From Burkholderia sp. BCC0322 (lineage in GTDB: Bacteria > Pseudomonadota > Gammaproteobacteria > Burkholderiales > Burkholderiaceae): a stretch of 64,000 bases of DNA. The notes under the pieces were generated by a model. The model made no database searches, had not been told where the DNA came from, and worked only from the letters and a program-made list of their open reading frames with translations. Positions 41,607-50,248 of the stretch are shown here, in pieces. The translations under genes were made by a program, and so were the position numbers. The stretch is from the NCBI RefSeq assembly GCF_902833045.1, contig NZ_CADFDU010000001.1:434001-498000 (forward strand), given 5' to 3'. Position 1 is the stretch's first letter. The number at the start of each line of letters is the position of its first letter.

Positions 41607-42638
41607 ATGACGAACCCTACCCAGCAACTCGACGTAGCCCGCCTCACGCGCTATCTGGAAGCGCACGTGCCGGGCTTCGAAGGCCCGGTCGACACGGAGA
41701 AGTTCGCCGGCGGCCAGTCGAATCCGACTTTCCTGCTGCGTGCGAAGAGCGGCCGCTACGTGCTGCGCCGCCAGCCGCCGGGCGAACTGCTGAAGTCCGC
41801 GCATGCGGTCGACCGCGAATTCCGCGTGCTGAGCGCGCTGTCGGGCGCCGCGGTGCCGGTCGCGCGTCCGTATCACCTCTGCGAGGACCGCGACGTGATC
41901 GGCAGCCTGTTCTACGTGATGAGCTACGAGGACGGCCGGATCTTCTGGGATCCCGCGCTGCCGGAACTGCCGAAAGCCGATCGCGCGGCGTGCTACGACG
42001 CGTTGCTGCAGACGATGGCCGCGTTGCACGACGTCGATGTCGACGCGGTGGGCCTGGCCGACTACGGCCGCCCCGGCAACTACTTCGAGCGCCAGATCGG
42101 CGTGTGGACGAAGCAGTATCGCGCGGCCGAAACCGAGCGCCTCGACGCGATGGAAACGCTGATCGACTGGCTGCCGAAGGCGTGCCCCGCCGACACGGGC
42201 CGGCCGGCGCTGGTGCATGGCGATTTCCGGATCGACAACCTGATGTTCGCGCGCGACAGTTATCGCGTGAAGGCCGTGCTCGACTGGGAACTGTCGACAC
42301 TCGGCAACCCGCTCGCCGATCTCGCGTATTTCTGCATGTGCCTGCGGCTGCCGTCCGGCGGGCAGGTGCGCGGGCTCGCGGGCCAGGATCGCGCCGAACT
42401 CGGCGTGCCGGACGAAGCGGCGATCGTCGCGCGCTATTGCGAACTGCGCGGCATCGAGCCGATCCGCGACTGGCACTTCTATCTGGCCTTCAGTTTCTTC
42501 CGGCTCGCGTCGATCACGCAGGGCGTGAAGGCGCGCGCGCTGCAGGGCAACGCGTCGAGCGAGCAGGCGCTGCGCGTCGGCGCGATGGCCGGGCGGCTCG
42601 CCGAACTGGCCGTCGGCGTGATCGACGCGCATCGCTGA
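41607..42638 (+). CDS. Aminoglycoside phosphotransferase-family protein (ACAD10/11 kinase-like)
   Basis: 343 aa kinase-like fold. FAGGQSNPTFLLRAKSGRYV is the Gly-rich ATP loop region and YVLRRQPPGELL holds the ATP-contacting basic residues. LVHGDFRIDNLMFARD contains the catalytic HGDxxxxN and VLDWELSTLGNPLADLAYF the metal-binding Asp. This matches the kinase domain of mammalian ACAD10/ACAD11, which acts on 4-hydroxy fatty acyl-CoAs. The adjoining acyl-CoA dehydrogenase supports the same role here: phosphorylation and removal of a hydroxyl during hydroxy acid breakdown. Confidence 0.88.
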   Translation: MTNPTQQLDVARLTRYLEAHVPGFEGPVDTEKFAGGQSNPTFLLRAKSGRYVLRRQPPGELLKSAHAVDREFRVLSALSGAAVPVARPYHLCEDRDVIGSLFYVMSYEDGRIFWDPALPELPKADRAACYDALLQTMAALHDVDVDAVGLADYGRPGNYFERQIGVWTKQYRAAETERLDAMETLIDWLPKACPADTGRPALVHGDFRIDNLMFARDSYRVKAVLDWELSTLGNPLADLAYFCMCLRLPSGGQVRGLAGQDRAELGVPDEAAIVARYCELRGIEPIRDWHFYLAFSFFRLASITQGVKARALQGNASSEQALRVGAMAGRLAELAVGVIDAHR

Positions 42639-42681
42639 AGCCGCCGGGCACGACAACACATCAATGGAGGAGCACAGCAAC

Positions 42682-43446
42682 ATGGCAACGAACCTGTTCG
42701 ACCTGACGGGCAAGATCGCACTGGTGACGGGCGCGAGCCGAGGCATCGGCGAGGAAATCGCGAAGCTGCTTGCAGAGCAGGGCGCACACGTGATCGTGTC
42801 GAGCCGCAAGCTCGACGATTGCCGGGCCGTGGCCGACGCGATCGTCGCGGCGGGCGGCCGCGCCGAGGCGCTGGCGTGCCACGTCGGGCGGCTGGAAGAT
42901 ATCGCCGCGACGTTCGAGCATATCCGCGGCAAGCACGGGCGGCTCGACATCCTCGTGAACAACGCGGCCGCGAACCCGTATTTCGGGCACATCCTCGATA
43001 CCGACCTCGCCGCGTACGAGAAGACCGTCGACGTGAACATCCGCGGCTACTTCTTCATGTCGGTCGAGGCCGGCAAGCTGATGAAGGCGCACGGCGGCGG
43101 CGCGATCGTCAACACGGCGTCGGTGAATGCGCTGCAGCCGGGCGACCGGCAGGGCATCTACTCGATCACGAAGGCCGCGGTCGTCAACATGACGAAGGCG
43201 TTCGCGAAGGAATGCGGGCCGCTCGGCATCCGCGTGAACGCGTTGCTGCCGGGTCTCACGAAGACAAAGTTCGCGGGCGCGCTGTTCGCCGACAAGGACA
43301 TCTACGAGACCTGGATGGGGAAGATCCCGCTGCGCCGCCATGCGGAGCCGCGCGAAATGGCCGGCACCGTGCTGTATCTCGTGTCGGACGCGGCGAGCTA
43401 CACGAACGGCGAATGCATCGTCGTCGACGGCGGCCTGACGATCTGA
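42682..43446 (+). CDS. Short-chain dehydrogenase/reductase
   Basis: 254 aa. VTGASRGIGEEIAKLLAEQG is the NAD(P) loop and ILVNNAAANPYFGH the structural NNAA. NTASVNALQPGDRQGIYSIT carries the catalytic Ser and Tyr, and KAAVVNMTKA follows with the Lys. GECIVVDGGLTI is the classical C-terminus. It is one of two consecutive SDRs in the acyl-CoA operon. GGAGG lies upstream of the ATG at 42682. Substrate unknown, probably a hydroxyacyl-CoA or related alcohol. Confidence 0.9.
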   Translation: MATNLFDLTGKIALVTGASRGIGEEIAKLLAEQGAHVIVSSRKLDDCRAVADAIVAAGGRAEALACHVGRLEDIAATFEHIRGKHGRLDILVNNAAANPYFGHILDTDLAAYEKTVDVNIRGYFFMSVEAGKLMKAHGGGAIVNTASVNALQPGDRQGIYSITKAAVVNMTKAFAKECGPLGIRVNALLPGLTKTKFAGALFADKDIYETWMGKIPLRRHAEPREMAGTVLYLVSDAASYTNGECIVVDGGLTI

Positions 43447-43453
43447 GCGCGCG

Positions 43454-44212
43454 ATGAAGATCGACAGCTACGCCGGGCAGGCCGTGATGATCACCGGCGC
43501 CGCGAGCGGCTTCGGCGCGCTGCTCGCGAGCGAGCTGGCCGCGATGGGCGCGCGCGTCGCGCTCGGCGACCTGAACGGCGAAGCGCTCGAACGCGTGGCC
43601 GCGCCGCTGCGCGCGGCCGGCGCCGACGTGATCGCGCAGCGCTGCGACGTGCGCGTCGAGGCGGAGGTTGCCTCGCTGGTGCACGCGGCGGCCGAGCGTT
43701 TCGGCCGGCTCGACGTCGGCATCAACAACGCGGGCATCGCACCGCCGATGAAGGCGCTGATCGACACCGACGAAGCCGATCTCGACCTGAGTTTCGCGGT
43801 GAACGCGAAGGGCGTGTTCTTCGGGATGAAGCACCAGATCCGCCAGATGCTCGCGCAGCGCGAAGGCGTGATCCTGAACGTCGCGTCGATGGCCGGGCTC
43901 GGCGGCGCGCCGAAGCTGGCGGCCTACGCGGCGTCGAAGCATGCGGTGGTCGGGCTCACGAAGACGGCGGCGATCGAATACGCGCGTCACGGCATTCGCG
44001 TGAATGCGGTGTGCCCGTTCTACAGCACGACGCCGATGGTCACCGACAGCGATATCGGCGAGCGCCGGGACTTCCTCGCGCAGGGCTCGCCGATGAAGCG
44101 GCTCGGCCGGCCCGAGGAGATCGTCGCGACGATGCTGACGCTGTGCGCGAAGGAAAACACTTATCTGACCGGGCAGGCCGTCGCCGTCGACGGCGGTGTC
44201 TCGGCCTTCTGA
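43454..44212 (+). CDS. Short-chain dehydrogenase/reductase
   Basis: 252 aa. ITGAASGFGALLASELAAMG is the cofactor loop and GDLNGE following strand 2 favours NAD over NADP. INNAGIAPPMKAL, then NVASMAGLGGAPKLAAYAAS (catalytic Ser and Tyr) and KHAVVGLTK (Lys) follow. It starts 7 bp after the previous SDR. The high share of hydrophobic residues around LAAYAAS resembles 3-hydroxyacyl-CoA dehydrogenases. Confidence 0.9.
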   Translation: MKIDSYAGQAVMITGAASGFGALLASELAAMGARVALGDLNGEALERVAAPLRAAGADVIAQRCDVRVEAEVASLVHAAAERFGRLDVGINNAGIAPPMKALIDTDEADLDLSFAVNAKGVFFGMKHQIRQMLAQREGVILNVASMAGLGGAPKLAAYAASKHAVVGLTKTAAIEYARHGIRVNAVCPFYSTTPMVTDSDIGERRDFLAQGSPMKRLGRPEEIVATMLTLCAKENTYLTGQAVAVDGGVSAF

Positions 44213-44248
44213 AGAACGAACGGAACACGGAATCCCGAGGAGTCGATC

Positions 44249-45493
44249 ATGGACTTTGGCTACACCCCGAAAGTGGAAGAACTGCGCAGCCGCGTGCGCG
44301 CATTCATGGACGCGCACATCGTGCCGCGCATCCGCCAGTGGAACGAGGAAGTGCACGCGGGCCAGTATCCCGTGTCGTTCATGGAGGAACTGAAGGAGCG
44401 CGCGAAGGCGGAAGGGCTGTGGAACCTGTTTCTGCCGCACCTGAAGGACGACGAGCCTGGCACGGGCCTGACGAATCTCGAATACGCACCGCTCGCCGAG
44501 ATCATGGGGCGGGTGGGCTGGGCGTCGGAAGTGTTCAACTGCAACGCGCCGGACACGGGCAACATGGAACTGCTGCACATGTTCGCGTCGCCGGCGCAGC
44601 GCGAACAGTGGCTGAAGCCGCTGCTGCGCGGCGAGATCCGCTCGGCGTTCGCGATGACGGAGCCCGATGTGGCGTCGTCGGATGCGACGAACATCACGAC
44701 GCGCATCGAGCGCGACGGCGACGAGTACGTGATCAACGGCCGCAAGTGGTTCATCACGAACGCCGCGCATCCGAACTGCAGGATCTTCATCGTGATGGGC
44801 AAGACCGATCCCGAGGCCGAGTCGCACCAGCAGCAGAGCATGATCCTCGTGCCGCGCGACACGCCGGGCGTGACGATCGTGCGCAACATCACGGTGGTCA
44901 ATCACGTCGCGCCGGAAGGGCACTGCGAGATCACGTTCGACAACGTGCGCGTGCCGGCGAGCAACCTGCTCGGCGAGGAAGGCAGCGGCTTCGCGCTCGC
45001 GCAGGCCCGCCTCGGGCCTGGCCGCATCCACCACTGCATGCGTTCGATCGGCGCGGCCGAGCTCGCGCTGGAGCTGATGGTCGACCGCGCGCAGTCGCGC
45101 GTCGCGTTCGGCAAGCCGCTGAACCGGCACGGCACGGTCGGCGAATGGATCGCGCGTTCGCGCATCGAGATCGAGCAGGCGCGCCTGCTGGTGCTGAAGG
45201 CCGCGTGGATGATCGACAAGGTCGGCGCGAAGGCCGCCCGCAAGGAAATCGCGATGATCAAGGCGCTGGTGCCGACCGTGTACACGGACGTGTGCGACCG
45301 CGCGATGCAGGTATTCGGCGCGGCGGGGTTGAGCCCCGATACGCCGCTCGCCGACCTCTGGACCTGGGGCCGCGCGCTGCGCTTCGCCGACGGCCCGGAC
45401 GAGGTGCACCTGCAGGCGATCGCGCGGATGGAAATCAAGGGCGGCGAGCCGGGTTCGACGGCCCCGTACCTGACGCCGCCGCCGCGCGCCTGA
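44249..45493 (+). CDS. Acyl-CoA dehydrogenase
   Basis: 414 aa flavoprotein. [20 protein letters not shown] is the FAD-binding middle domain signature and [20 protein letters not shown] the substrate region. The C-terminal helical domain has [20 protein letters not shown] and [20 protein letters not shown], where the general-base Glu is expected later ([14 protein letters not shown]). It oxidises an acyl-CoA to the enoyl-CoA and passes electrons to ETF. It is of the ACAD11-like type, matching the kinase-like gene in the same operon. Confidence 0.92.
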   Translation: MDFGYTPKVEELRSRVRAFMDAHIVPRIRQWNEEVHAGQYPVSFMEELKERAKAEGLWNLFLPHLKDDEPGTGLTNLEYAPLAEIMGRVGWASEVFNCNAPDTGNMELLHMFASPAQREQWLKPLLRGEIRSAFAMTEPDVASSDATNITTRIERDGDEYVINGRKWFITNAAHPNCRIFIVMGKTDPEAESHQQQSMILVPRDTPGVTIVRNITVVNHVAPEGHCEITFDNVRVPASNLLGEEGSGFALAQARLGPGRIHHCMRSIGAAELALELMVDRAQSRVAFGKPLNRHGTVGEWIARSRIEIEQARLLVLKAAWMIDKVGAKAARKEIAMIKALVPTVYTDVCDRAMQVFGAAGLSPDTPLADLWTWGRALRFADGPDEVHLQAIARMEIKGGEPGSTAPYLTPPPRA

Positions 45494-45569
45494 GCGTCGC
45501 GCCGCGATGCGCAGGGCCGTGGACGAACGGGAGGCGCACGCCGTAAGATGCCGGCAAGGAGATCCGGCG

Positions 45570-46475
45570 ATGCGCCTTTCGAAGATTGACCTGAACCTGT
45601 TCGTCGTATTCGATGCGATCTACACCAAGCGCAACCTGACGCGGGCGGCCGAGGTGCTGAACCTCACGCAGCCGGCCGTCAGCAACGCGCTTGCGCGGCT
45701 GCGCAAGACCCTGAACGATCCGCTGTTCGTCAGCACGCCGGCCGGGATGATGCCCACGCCGCTGGCCGAGAACATCGTCGGCCGCGTGCGCGAGGCGATG
45801 CAACTGCTCGATTCGAGCGCGCACGAAGGCGACGTGTTCGATCCGGCGTCGTCTACGCGTGTGTTCCGGATGAGCATGAGCGACCTGACCGAAGCGCTGC
45901 TGCTGCCCGCGCTCGGCGAACTGCTGCAGACGCAGGCGCCCGGCATGCACGTGCGCAGCTATACGATGGACCGCCGCGAAGTGGCGACCGCGCTCGCGAA
46001 CGGCTCCGTCGACCTCGCGATCGACGCACCGCTGATCGGCGATCCGCACCTGCACCAGGCGCTGCTCGTGCGCGACCGCTATGCATGCATGATCCGCGAC
46101 GGTCACCCGTTCAAGGGCGACACGCTCACCATGGACGACTACCTGTCGATGGGGCACACCCACGTGTCGAGCCGCCGCAAGGGCAGCGGGCACGTCGACG
46201 CGGAACTGACGCGCCTTGGCCTGCGCCGCACCATCCAGATGCGCGTGCAGCACTACATGGTCGCGCCGCTGATCGCGATGCGCGGCGATCTCGCCTTGAC
46301 GGCGCCGCTGCGGCTGCTGCAGCGCTATCCGGCGCGCATTCTCGAACTGCCGTTCGAGATGCCTGCCCTCGAATACTTCTGCTACTGGCATCGCAGCGCC
46401 GATCAGGATCAGGGCAGCCGGTGGCTGCGCGAGCAACTGATGACGCTGATGGGCGGGAGCGGCGACGCGGCGTGA
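45570..46475 (+). CDS. LysR-family regulator (NodD/NahR-like branch)
   Basis: 301 aa. DLNLFVVFDAIYTKRNLTRA, NLTQPAVSNALARLRKTLND and LFVSTPAGMMPTPLAE are typical of the NahR/LeuO-type subgroup. The effector domain starts ASSTRVFRMSMSDLTEALLL. It is on the same strand right after the acyl-CoA operon (76 bp) and probably controls it. Its stop overlaps a small downstream frame by GTGA. Confidence 0.92.
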   Translation: MRLSKIDLNLFVVFDAIYTKRNLTRAAEVLNLTQPAVSNALARLRKTLNDPLFVSTPAGMMPTPLAENIVGRVREAMQLLDSSAHEGDVFDPASSTRVFRMSMSDLTEALLLPALGELLQTQAPGMHVRSYTMDRREVATALANGSVDLAIDAPLIGDPHLHQALLVRDRYACMIRDGHPFKGDTLTMDDYLSMGHTHVSSRRKGSGHVDAELTRLGLRRTIQMRVQHYMVAPLIAMRGDLALTAPLRLLQRYPARILELPFEMPALEYFCYWHRSADQDQGSRWLREQLMTLMGGSGDAA

Positions 46476-46597
46476 CGAAGGCGGTTGCGCGTCTCGTGCT
46501 GCTCGAATGGATCGAGCCGCAGCCGTTGCTCGACGGCACGCGCGTGCTGTATCACACGCTCGTCGCGCTCGATCGTTCGCTCGCGGGCGCGGCGTAA
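46472..46597 (+). CDS. Possible small peptide overlapping the LysR stop
   Basis: 41-codon frame starting GTGA at the LysR stop (TKAVARLVLLEWIEPQPLLD ... LDRSLAGAA). The overlap geometry suits coupling, but the composition is only mildly protein-like, and I do not recognise it. It may be a fragment or chance. Confidence 0.25.
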   Translation: MTKAVARLVLLEWIEPQPLLDGTRVLYHTLVALDRSLAGAA

Positions 46598-46611
46598 CGG
46601 CGGCCGGGTCG

Positions 46612-47631
46612 CTACACCGCCCGTTGCCCCTCTCTCGGCCCGTGCCCGGTCCACCGCTTGAACGCGCGCCGGAAGTTGTGCGCGTCGCTGAACCCGACTT
46701 CGTGCGCGACGTCCTCGATCGACAGCCGCGGGTTGCTCAGCAGCGTGAATGCGCGCTTGCGGCGGATCGTGTCGATCACCGTTTGATACGACACTCCCTG
46801 ATCGGCAAGCCGCCGCCGGAGGGTGCGCTCGCTCATGCACAGCTGCGCGGCGATCTCGGCGAGCGACGGCGCATGGCGCAGGTCGCGCCGCATGATCCGT
46901 TCGATCGATTCGAGAAATTCGGTACCTTCGGGTTCGGGCGGCAGCGCGTCCTGCAGGAATTCGAGCGCCTGGCGATGCGCGAGCGGATCGTGGGTCGCGA
47001 TCGGGCGGTTGCCGAGTGCGGCGTCGCACGAGAACAGGTTCTGCTCCTGTTCGAACCGCACGGGGCACGGGAACACGCGCGCGTATTGCTCCGCATAGGC
47101 CGGCGGCGGGTAGCTGAGATCGATGACCTTCGGCTGGAACGCGGGGCCGACGAGCGAGCGCCCGATCTTGATGAAGCTGCCGAACGCCTCCTCGACGAGG
47201 AACGCCTCGATGTCCGGTTCGAGGAAGACGTTGGTCGCGCGGACCGACAGCGTGCGCGCATCCGAGACAACCTCGAAGCGCATCAGCGGCCCCGTGTGGC
47301 GCTGCAGCTCGATGCCGACCACGATCGCATCCTTCAGCGTCGGGCTCGTCAGCATCGCATAGCCGACCAGGCCGATCGACGCGATCGTCTCGCTCGTGCC
47401 GAGTTCGAGGCCGAGCGCCCGCCCCGGCGCCATGTCGAGCGCGCGGCGGATCATCGTGCTCGCCTGGCGCAACGAAATCCGGCACGACGGATTCGACAGG
47501 TCCGCGACGTCGAAGCCGAGCCCGAGGCACAGCCGCGTGGGGTCGATGCCCAGCTCCTTGCTTGTCTCCGCGAGGCACCGCAACAGATGGACCGGCAGAT
47601 TCGCCGTCGTATAACGGTCGGTATCGTCCAT
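46612..47631 (-). CDS. AraC-family regulator (ArgR/OruR-type N-domain)
   Basis: 339 aa from the ATG at 47631. The N-terminal 190 residues match the AraC arabinose-binding-like domain of the OruR/ArgR group (PVHLLRCLAETSKELGIDPT, MRFEVVSDARTLSVRATNVF). The C-terminal double HTH has SLAEIAAQLCMSERTLRRRL and SIEDVAHEVGFSDAHNFRRA with FKRWTGHGPREG. Upstream lies the porin gene on the same strand, so it may regulate the porin/oxidase group or itself be part of it. Confidence 0.9.
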   Translation of the reverse strand: MDDTDRYTTANLPVHLLRCLAETSKELGIDPTRLCLGLGFDVADLSNPSCRISLRQASTMIRRALDMAPGRALGLELGTSETIASIGLVGYAMLTSPTLKDAIVVGIELQRHTGPLMRFEVVSDARTLSVRATNVFLEPDIEAFLVEEAFGSFIKIGRSLVGPAFQPKVIDLSYPPPAYAEQYARVFPCPVRFEQEQNLFSCDAALGNRPIATHDPLAHRQALEFLQDALPPEPEGTEFLESIERIMRRDLRHAPSLAEIAAQLCMSERTLRRRLADQGVSYQTVIDTIRRKRAFTLLSNPRLSIEDVAHEVGFSDAHNFRRAFKRWTGHGPREGQRAV

Positions 47632-47731
47632 GGATGCTCCGTATTTTTTTCCATGGATTGTACTCGTCCCGCCCGGCCGGAGGCCTGGCGCCGCCCCCGT
47701 CACGATTGCCCACATCACGCGCGGCGCCGCT

Positions 47732-48928
47732 TCAGAAGTAGTGCCGCAGGCCGACCGTCGCGCCGAGCTGCGTGGTGCTCGTGCTCGGTGCCTGCCCGTT
47801 GATGCCGACGAGCTGCGCGCCGATCAGCCCGCCCCGATAGATCGCGTAGTCGACCTCCGCATACAGCATGCTGCGCTTCGACAGGCTGTAGCCGGCGATC
47901 ACCTGGAACTGGCGCGCGCGGCCGTCGAAGTCCGGTGTATAGCCGGACTGCGTGGTCCACCATGCGTTGACGGCCGCGGTGAACGTCTGCGTGAAGCGGA
48001 CCGTCAGCCCCGCGAGCGCCATCTTGCGGCGGCGGAACCCGCCGGGCACCGACGGATCGACCACCTGCGCGGGCGAGATGATGCCGAGCGCCGCGAGATC
48101 GGTCGGGCCGAAAGGGCCGTTCTCGAACGACGTGAAGTCGTTGTCGCGCGCGTTCTCGATATAGCCGGCGTTGACGGTCGCGTTACCCAGGGTCACCGAG
48201 CCGTCGCCGCCGTAGACGTCGAACTTGCCGTGCGTGACGTCGTCCCAGCTGCGCATGAACGATGCGCCGATCGTGAACGGCCCCTTGTCCGGCGCATACG
48301 CGACCGCCGCGCCGGTTTGGGCGCCGAGCACGCCGCCGCCCGCATGGCCGCCGGGCGAGTACTGCGCGAGCAGGTACAGGCTGCCGAGCTGCGCGCCGTA
48401 CTGGATCATGTTGCTGGTGCGTGCGGCCGCGAGCATCGTCTGCTCGGGCTTGAACAGGTTGAAGTACGGATCCTGCGGGCCGGCCCACAGGTTCGAGCCG
48501 TAGGTCAGCGACACCATCTCGAACGGCACGTTGTACTGGCGGCCGAGCGTGAGCTGGCCGAGCGACGTCGACGTCAGCCCCACGTACGCGACCTGGAAGA
48601 AGTTCGGCGAGCCGGCCGGCACGATGCTGCCGCTGTTCGGGCCGAAGTGGCTCTCGACGTTGAACTGCGCGGACAGCCCGCCGCCGAGATCCTCCTGCCC
48701 CTTGAGGCCCCAGTAGCTTTCCGTCAGGCCGCCGCCGTCGGCCATCGAGATCCTGCGGCCCGTCGACACCGGCGAGCCGTCGGCGCCGTAGGACACGCCG
48801 TGCGTTTCGTAGCGGATGCCCGCATCGATCACGCCGTACAGCGTCACGTTGCTTTGCGCGTGCGCGCCGGTACCGGCCAGGACCAACATCGCGCAGCACG
48901 CGGCGCGAACGCTATCGTGACGATTCAT
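47732..48928 (-). CDS. Gram-negative trimeric porin
   Basis: 398 aa outer-membrane porin. The signal peptide ends GAHA; the mature protein begins QSNVTLYGVIDAGIRYETHG, the standard start of Burkholderia/Neisseria-type porins. Loop L3-like MADGGGLTESYWGLKGQEDL and FGPNSGSIVPAGSPNFFQVA are present, and the chain ends in TQLGATVGLRHYF with the terminal Phe needed for barrel assembly. It admits small solutes and probably works with the MFS carrier encoded upstream. Confidence 0.95.
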   Translation of the reverse strand: MNRHDSVRAACCAMLVLAGTGAHAQSNVTLYGVIDAGIRYETHGVSYGADGSPVSTGRRISMADGGGLTESYWGLKGQEDLGGGLSAQFNVESHFGPNSGSIVPAGSPNFFQVAYVGLTSTSLGQLTLGRQYNVPFEMVSLTYGSNLWAGPQDPYFNLFKPEQTMLAAARTSNMIQYGAQLGSLYLLAQYSPGGHAGGGVLGAQTGAAVAYAPDKGPFTIGASFMRSWDDVTHGKFDVYGGDGSVTLGNATVNAGYIENARDNDFTSFENGPFGPTDLAALGIISPAQVVDPSVPGGFRRRKMALAGLTVRFTQTFTAAVNAWWTTQSGYTPDFDGRARQFQVIAGYSLSKRSMLYAEVDYAIYRGGLIGAQLVGINGQAPSTSTTQLGATVGLRHYF

Positions 48929-49063
48929 TATTCTGGACTCCGCATCGACATGGGGAGGCGGCTCGCACCGCCGGAAACGACTGTAGAAAGCCAAATTTGC
49001 GCGGGCCAAGGCCGCGGCGGCCAATCTCGTGGTGCGTCGCGGCCACCGCATGACGCAGTGCGC

Positions 49064-50248
49064 TCAGGGCGACGCGCGCGCCACCGCACCGGGCGCCGCG
49101 CGGCGCAGCGCAAGCCGCACGAACGGGGCGGCGGCCAGCACGGCCACGCACAGCACGTGGGCGACGCGCGTGCCGCCGAAGCGGCCGAGCAGCGCGCCCG
49201 ACAGCGCGGTGCCGATGCCGGCCGCGAAGAACGTGACGACGAGCGTGCGCGCGACCAGCGAGCCGTCCGGGTCGACGTCGGACAGCATCCCCGTGAGGAA
49301 CGGCACGATCACGAAGAACGCGCTGTTCAGCACGAACTGGCTCAGGAAGTACGCGCTGCCGCCGCGCGCGCTGAAGAACCATTCGATCGACGCGATCATC
49401 GCGAGCTGCGCGGCCCAGATCAGCGCGAGCCGGTGCGGGTGGCTGGCCGGATGCGACGGAATCGCCGCGCCGACGAAGCCGAGCAGCGACGACACCGACA
49501 GCAGCACGCCGATCGTCGTGGGCGACAGCCCGGCGCGCTCGCCGACGAAGCCGGCGATCGCCCATTGCGACGCCTGCACGCCGTAGACGAGCGCGGTCAC
49601 GACCCAGATCGCGATCACCGGCCGCCACGGCAGCGTGCCGGCGCGCACGTGGGTTTGCGCGGGCGCGCTCGCGAATGCGTCGATGCCGCGGATCGCGGGC
49701 GCCAGCATGGCGACGACGGCCGCCAGCAGCGCGAAGACCCAGTGCCCGAGCCAGCCGGCCGGCAACGCGGAGATCAGCACGAGGATGCCGCCGTTGATGA
49801 CGCCCGCGAGCAGGTTGATTTGCCCCCACAGGCGGTCGGTCGACGCGCGCTGCGACACGCCGGATGCGACGACGACGAACAGCATTCCTTCGAACAGCCC
49901 CGTCATCCCGCGCGCGACTGCCGCGGACACGATCTCGGGCGCGACCGCGCTGAGCGCCTGCCCGGTGATCGTGCCGACCAGGCCGGCCAGCGTGAACGGC
50001 CGCGCGGCGCGTGCGATCCGGTGCGACAGCAGTGCGCAACTGATCGCGATGCCGAGGATCTCGGCGCTGACGAGCGCGGTCGCGGTGCCTTCGTCGAGCC
50101 TGAAGCGCGTCATCACGGCTGCGACGAGGAACGGCGACAGGATCAGGCCGTTGGTGGCCGCCGCGAACGCGAGCGCCAGGCGGACGACGGCGCCGGCCGA
50201 CGGATCGGGACGCGCCTGCGCGGCCGCGTGCAGCGTTGCTGTGCTCAT
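49064..50248 (-). CDS. MFS transporter
   Basis: 394 aa with 12 hydrophobic helices. It lacks the D-R-x-N start of the ACS family; helix 1 is ALAFAAATNGLILSPFLVAA. SLLGFVGAAIPSHPASHPHR and RGGSAYFLSQFVLNSAFFVI lie in the second half. It overlaps the upstream FAD-oxidase gene by 4 bp (ATGA) and has GGAGG upstream. As part of the PLP-enzyme/oxidase operon it may import or export that pathway's substrate. Confidence 0.85.
   Translation of the reverse strand: MSTATLHAAAQARPDPSAGAVVRLALAFAAATNGLILSPFLVAAVMTRFRLDEGTATALVSAEILGIAISCALLSHRIARAARPFTLAGLVGTITGQALSAVAPEIVSAAVARGMTGLFEGMLFVVVASGVSQRASTDRLWGQINLLAGVINGGILVLISALPAGWLGHWVFALLAAVVAMLAPAIRGIDAFASAPAQTHVRAGTLPWRPVIAIWVVTALVYGVQASQWAIAGFVGERAGLSPTTIGVLLSVSSLLGFVGAAIPSHPASHPHRLALIWAAQLAMIASIEWFFSARGGSAYFLSQFVLNSAFFVIVPFLTGMLSDVDPDGSLVARTLVVTFFAAGIGTALSGALLGRFGGTRVAHVLCVAVLAAAPFVRLALRRAAPGAVARASP

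Noticed and set aside
43256-45409. Long minus-strand frame under the SDR and acyl-CoA dehydrogenase genes
   Set aside because: Antisense shadow with Arg/His-rich composition.
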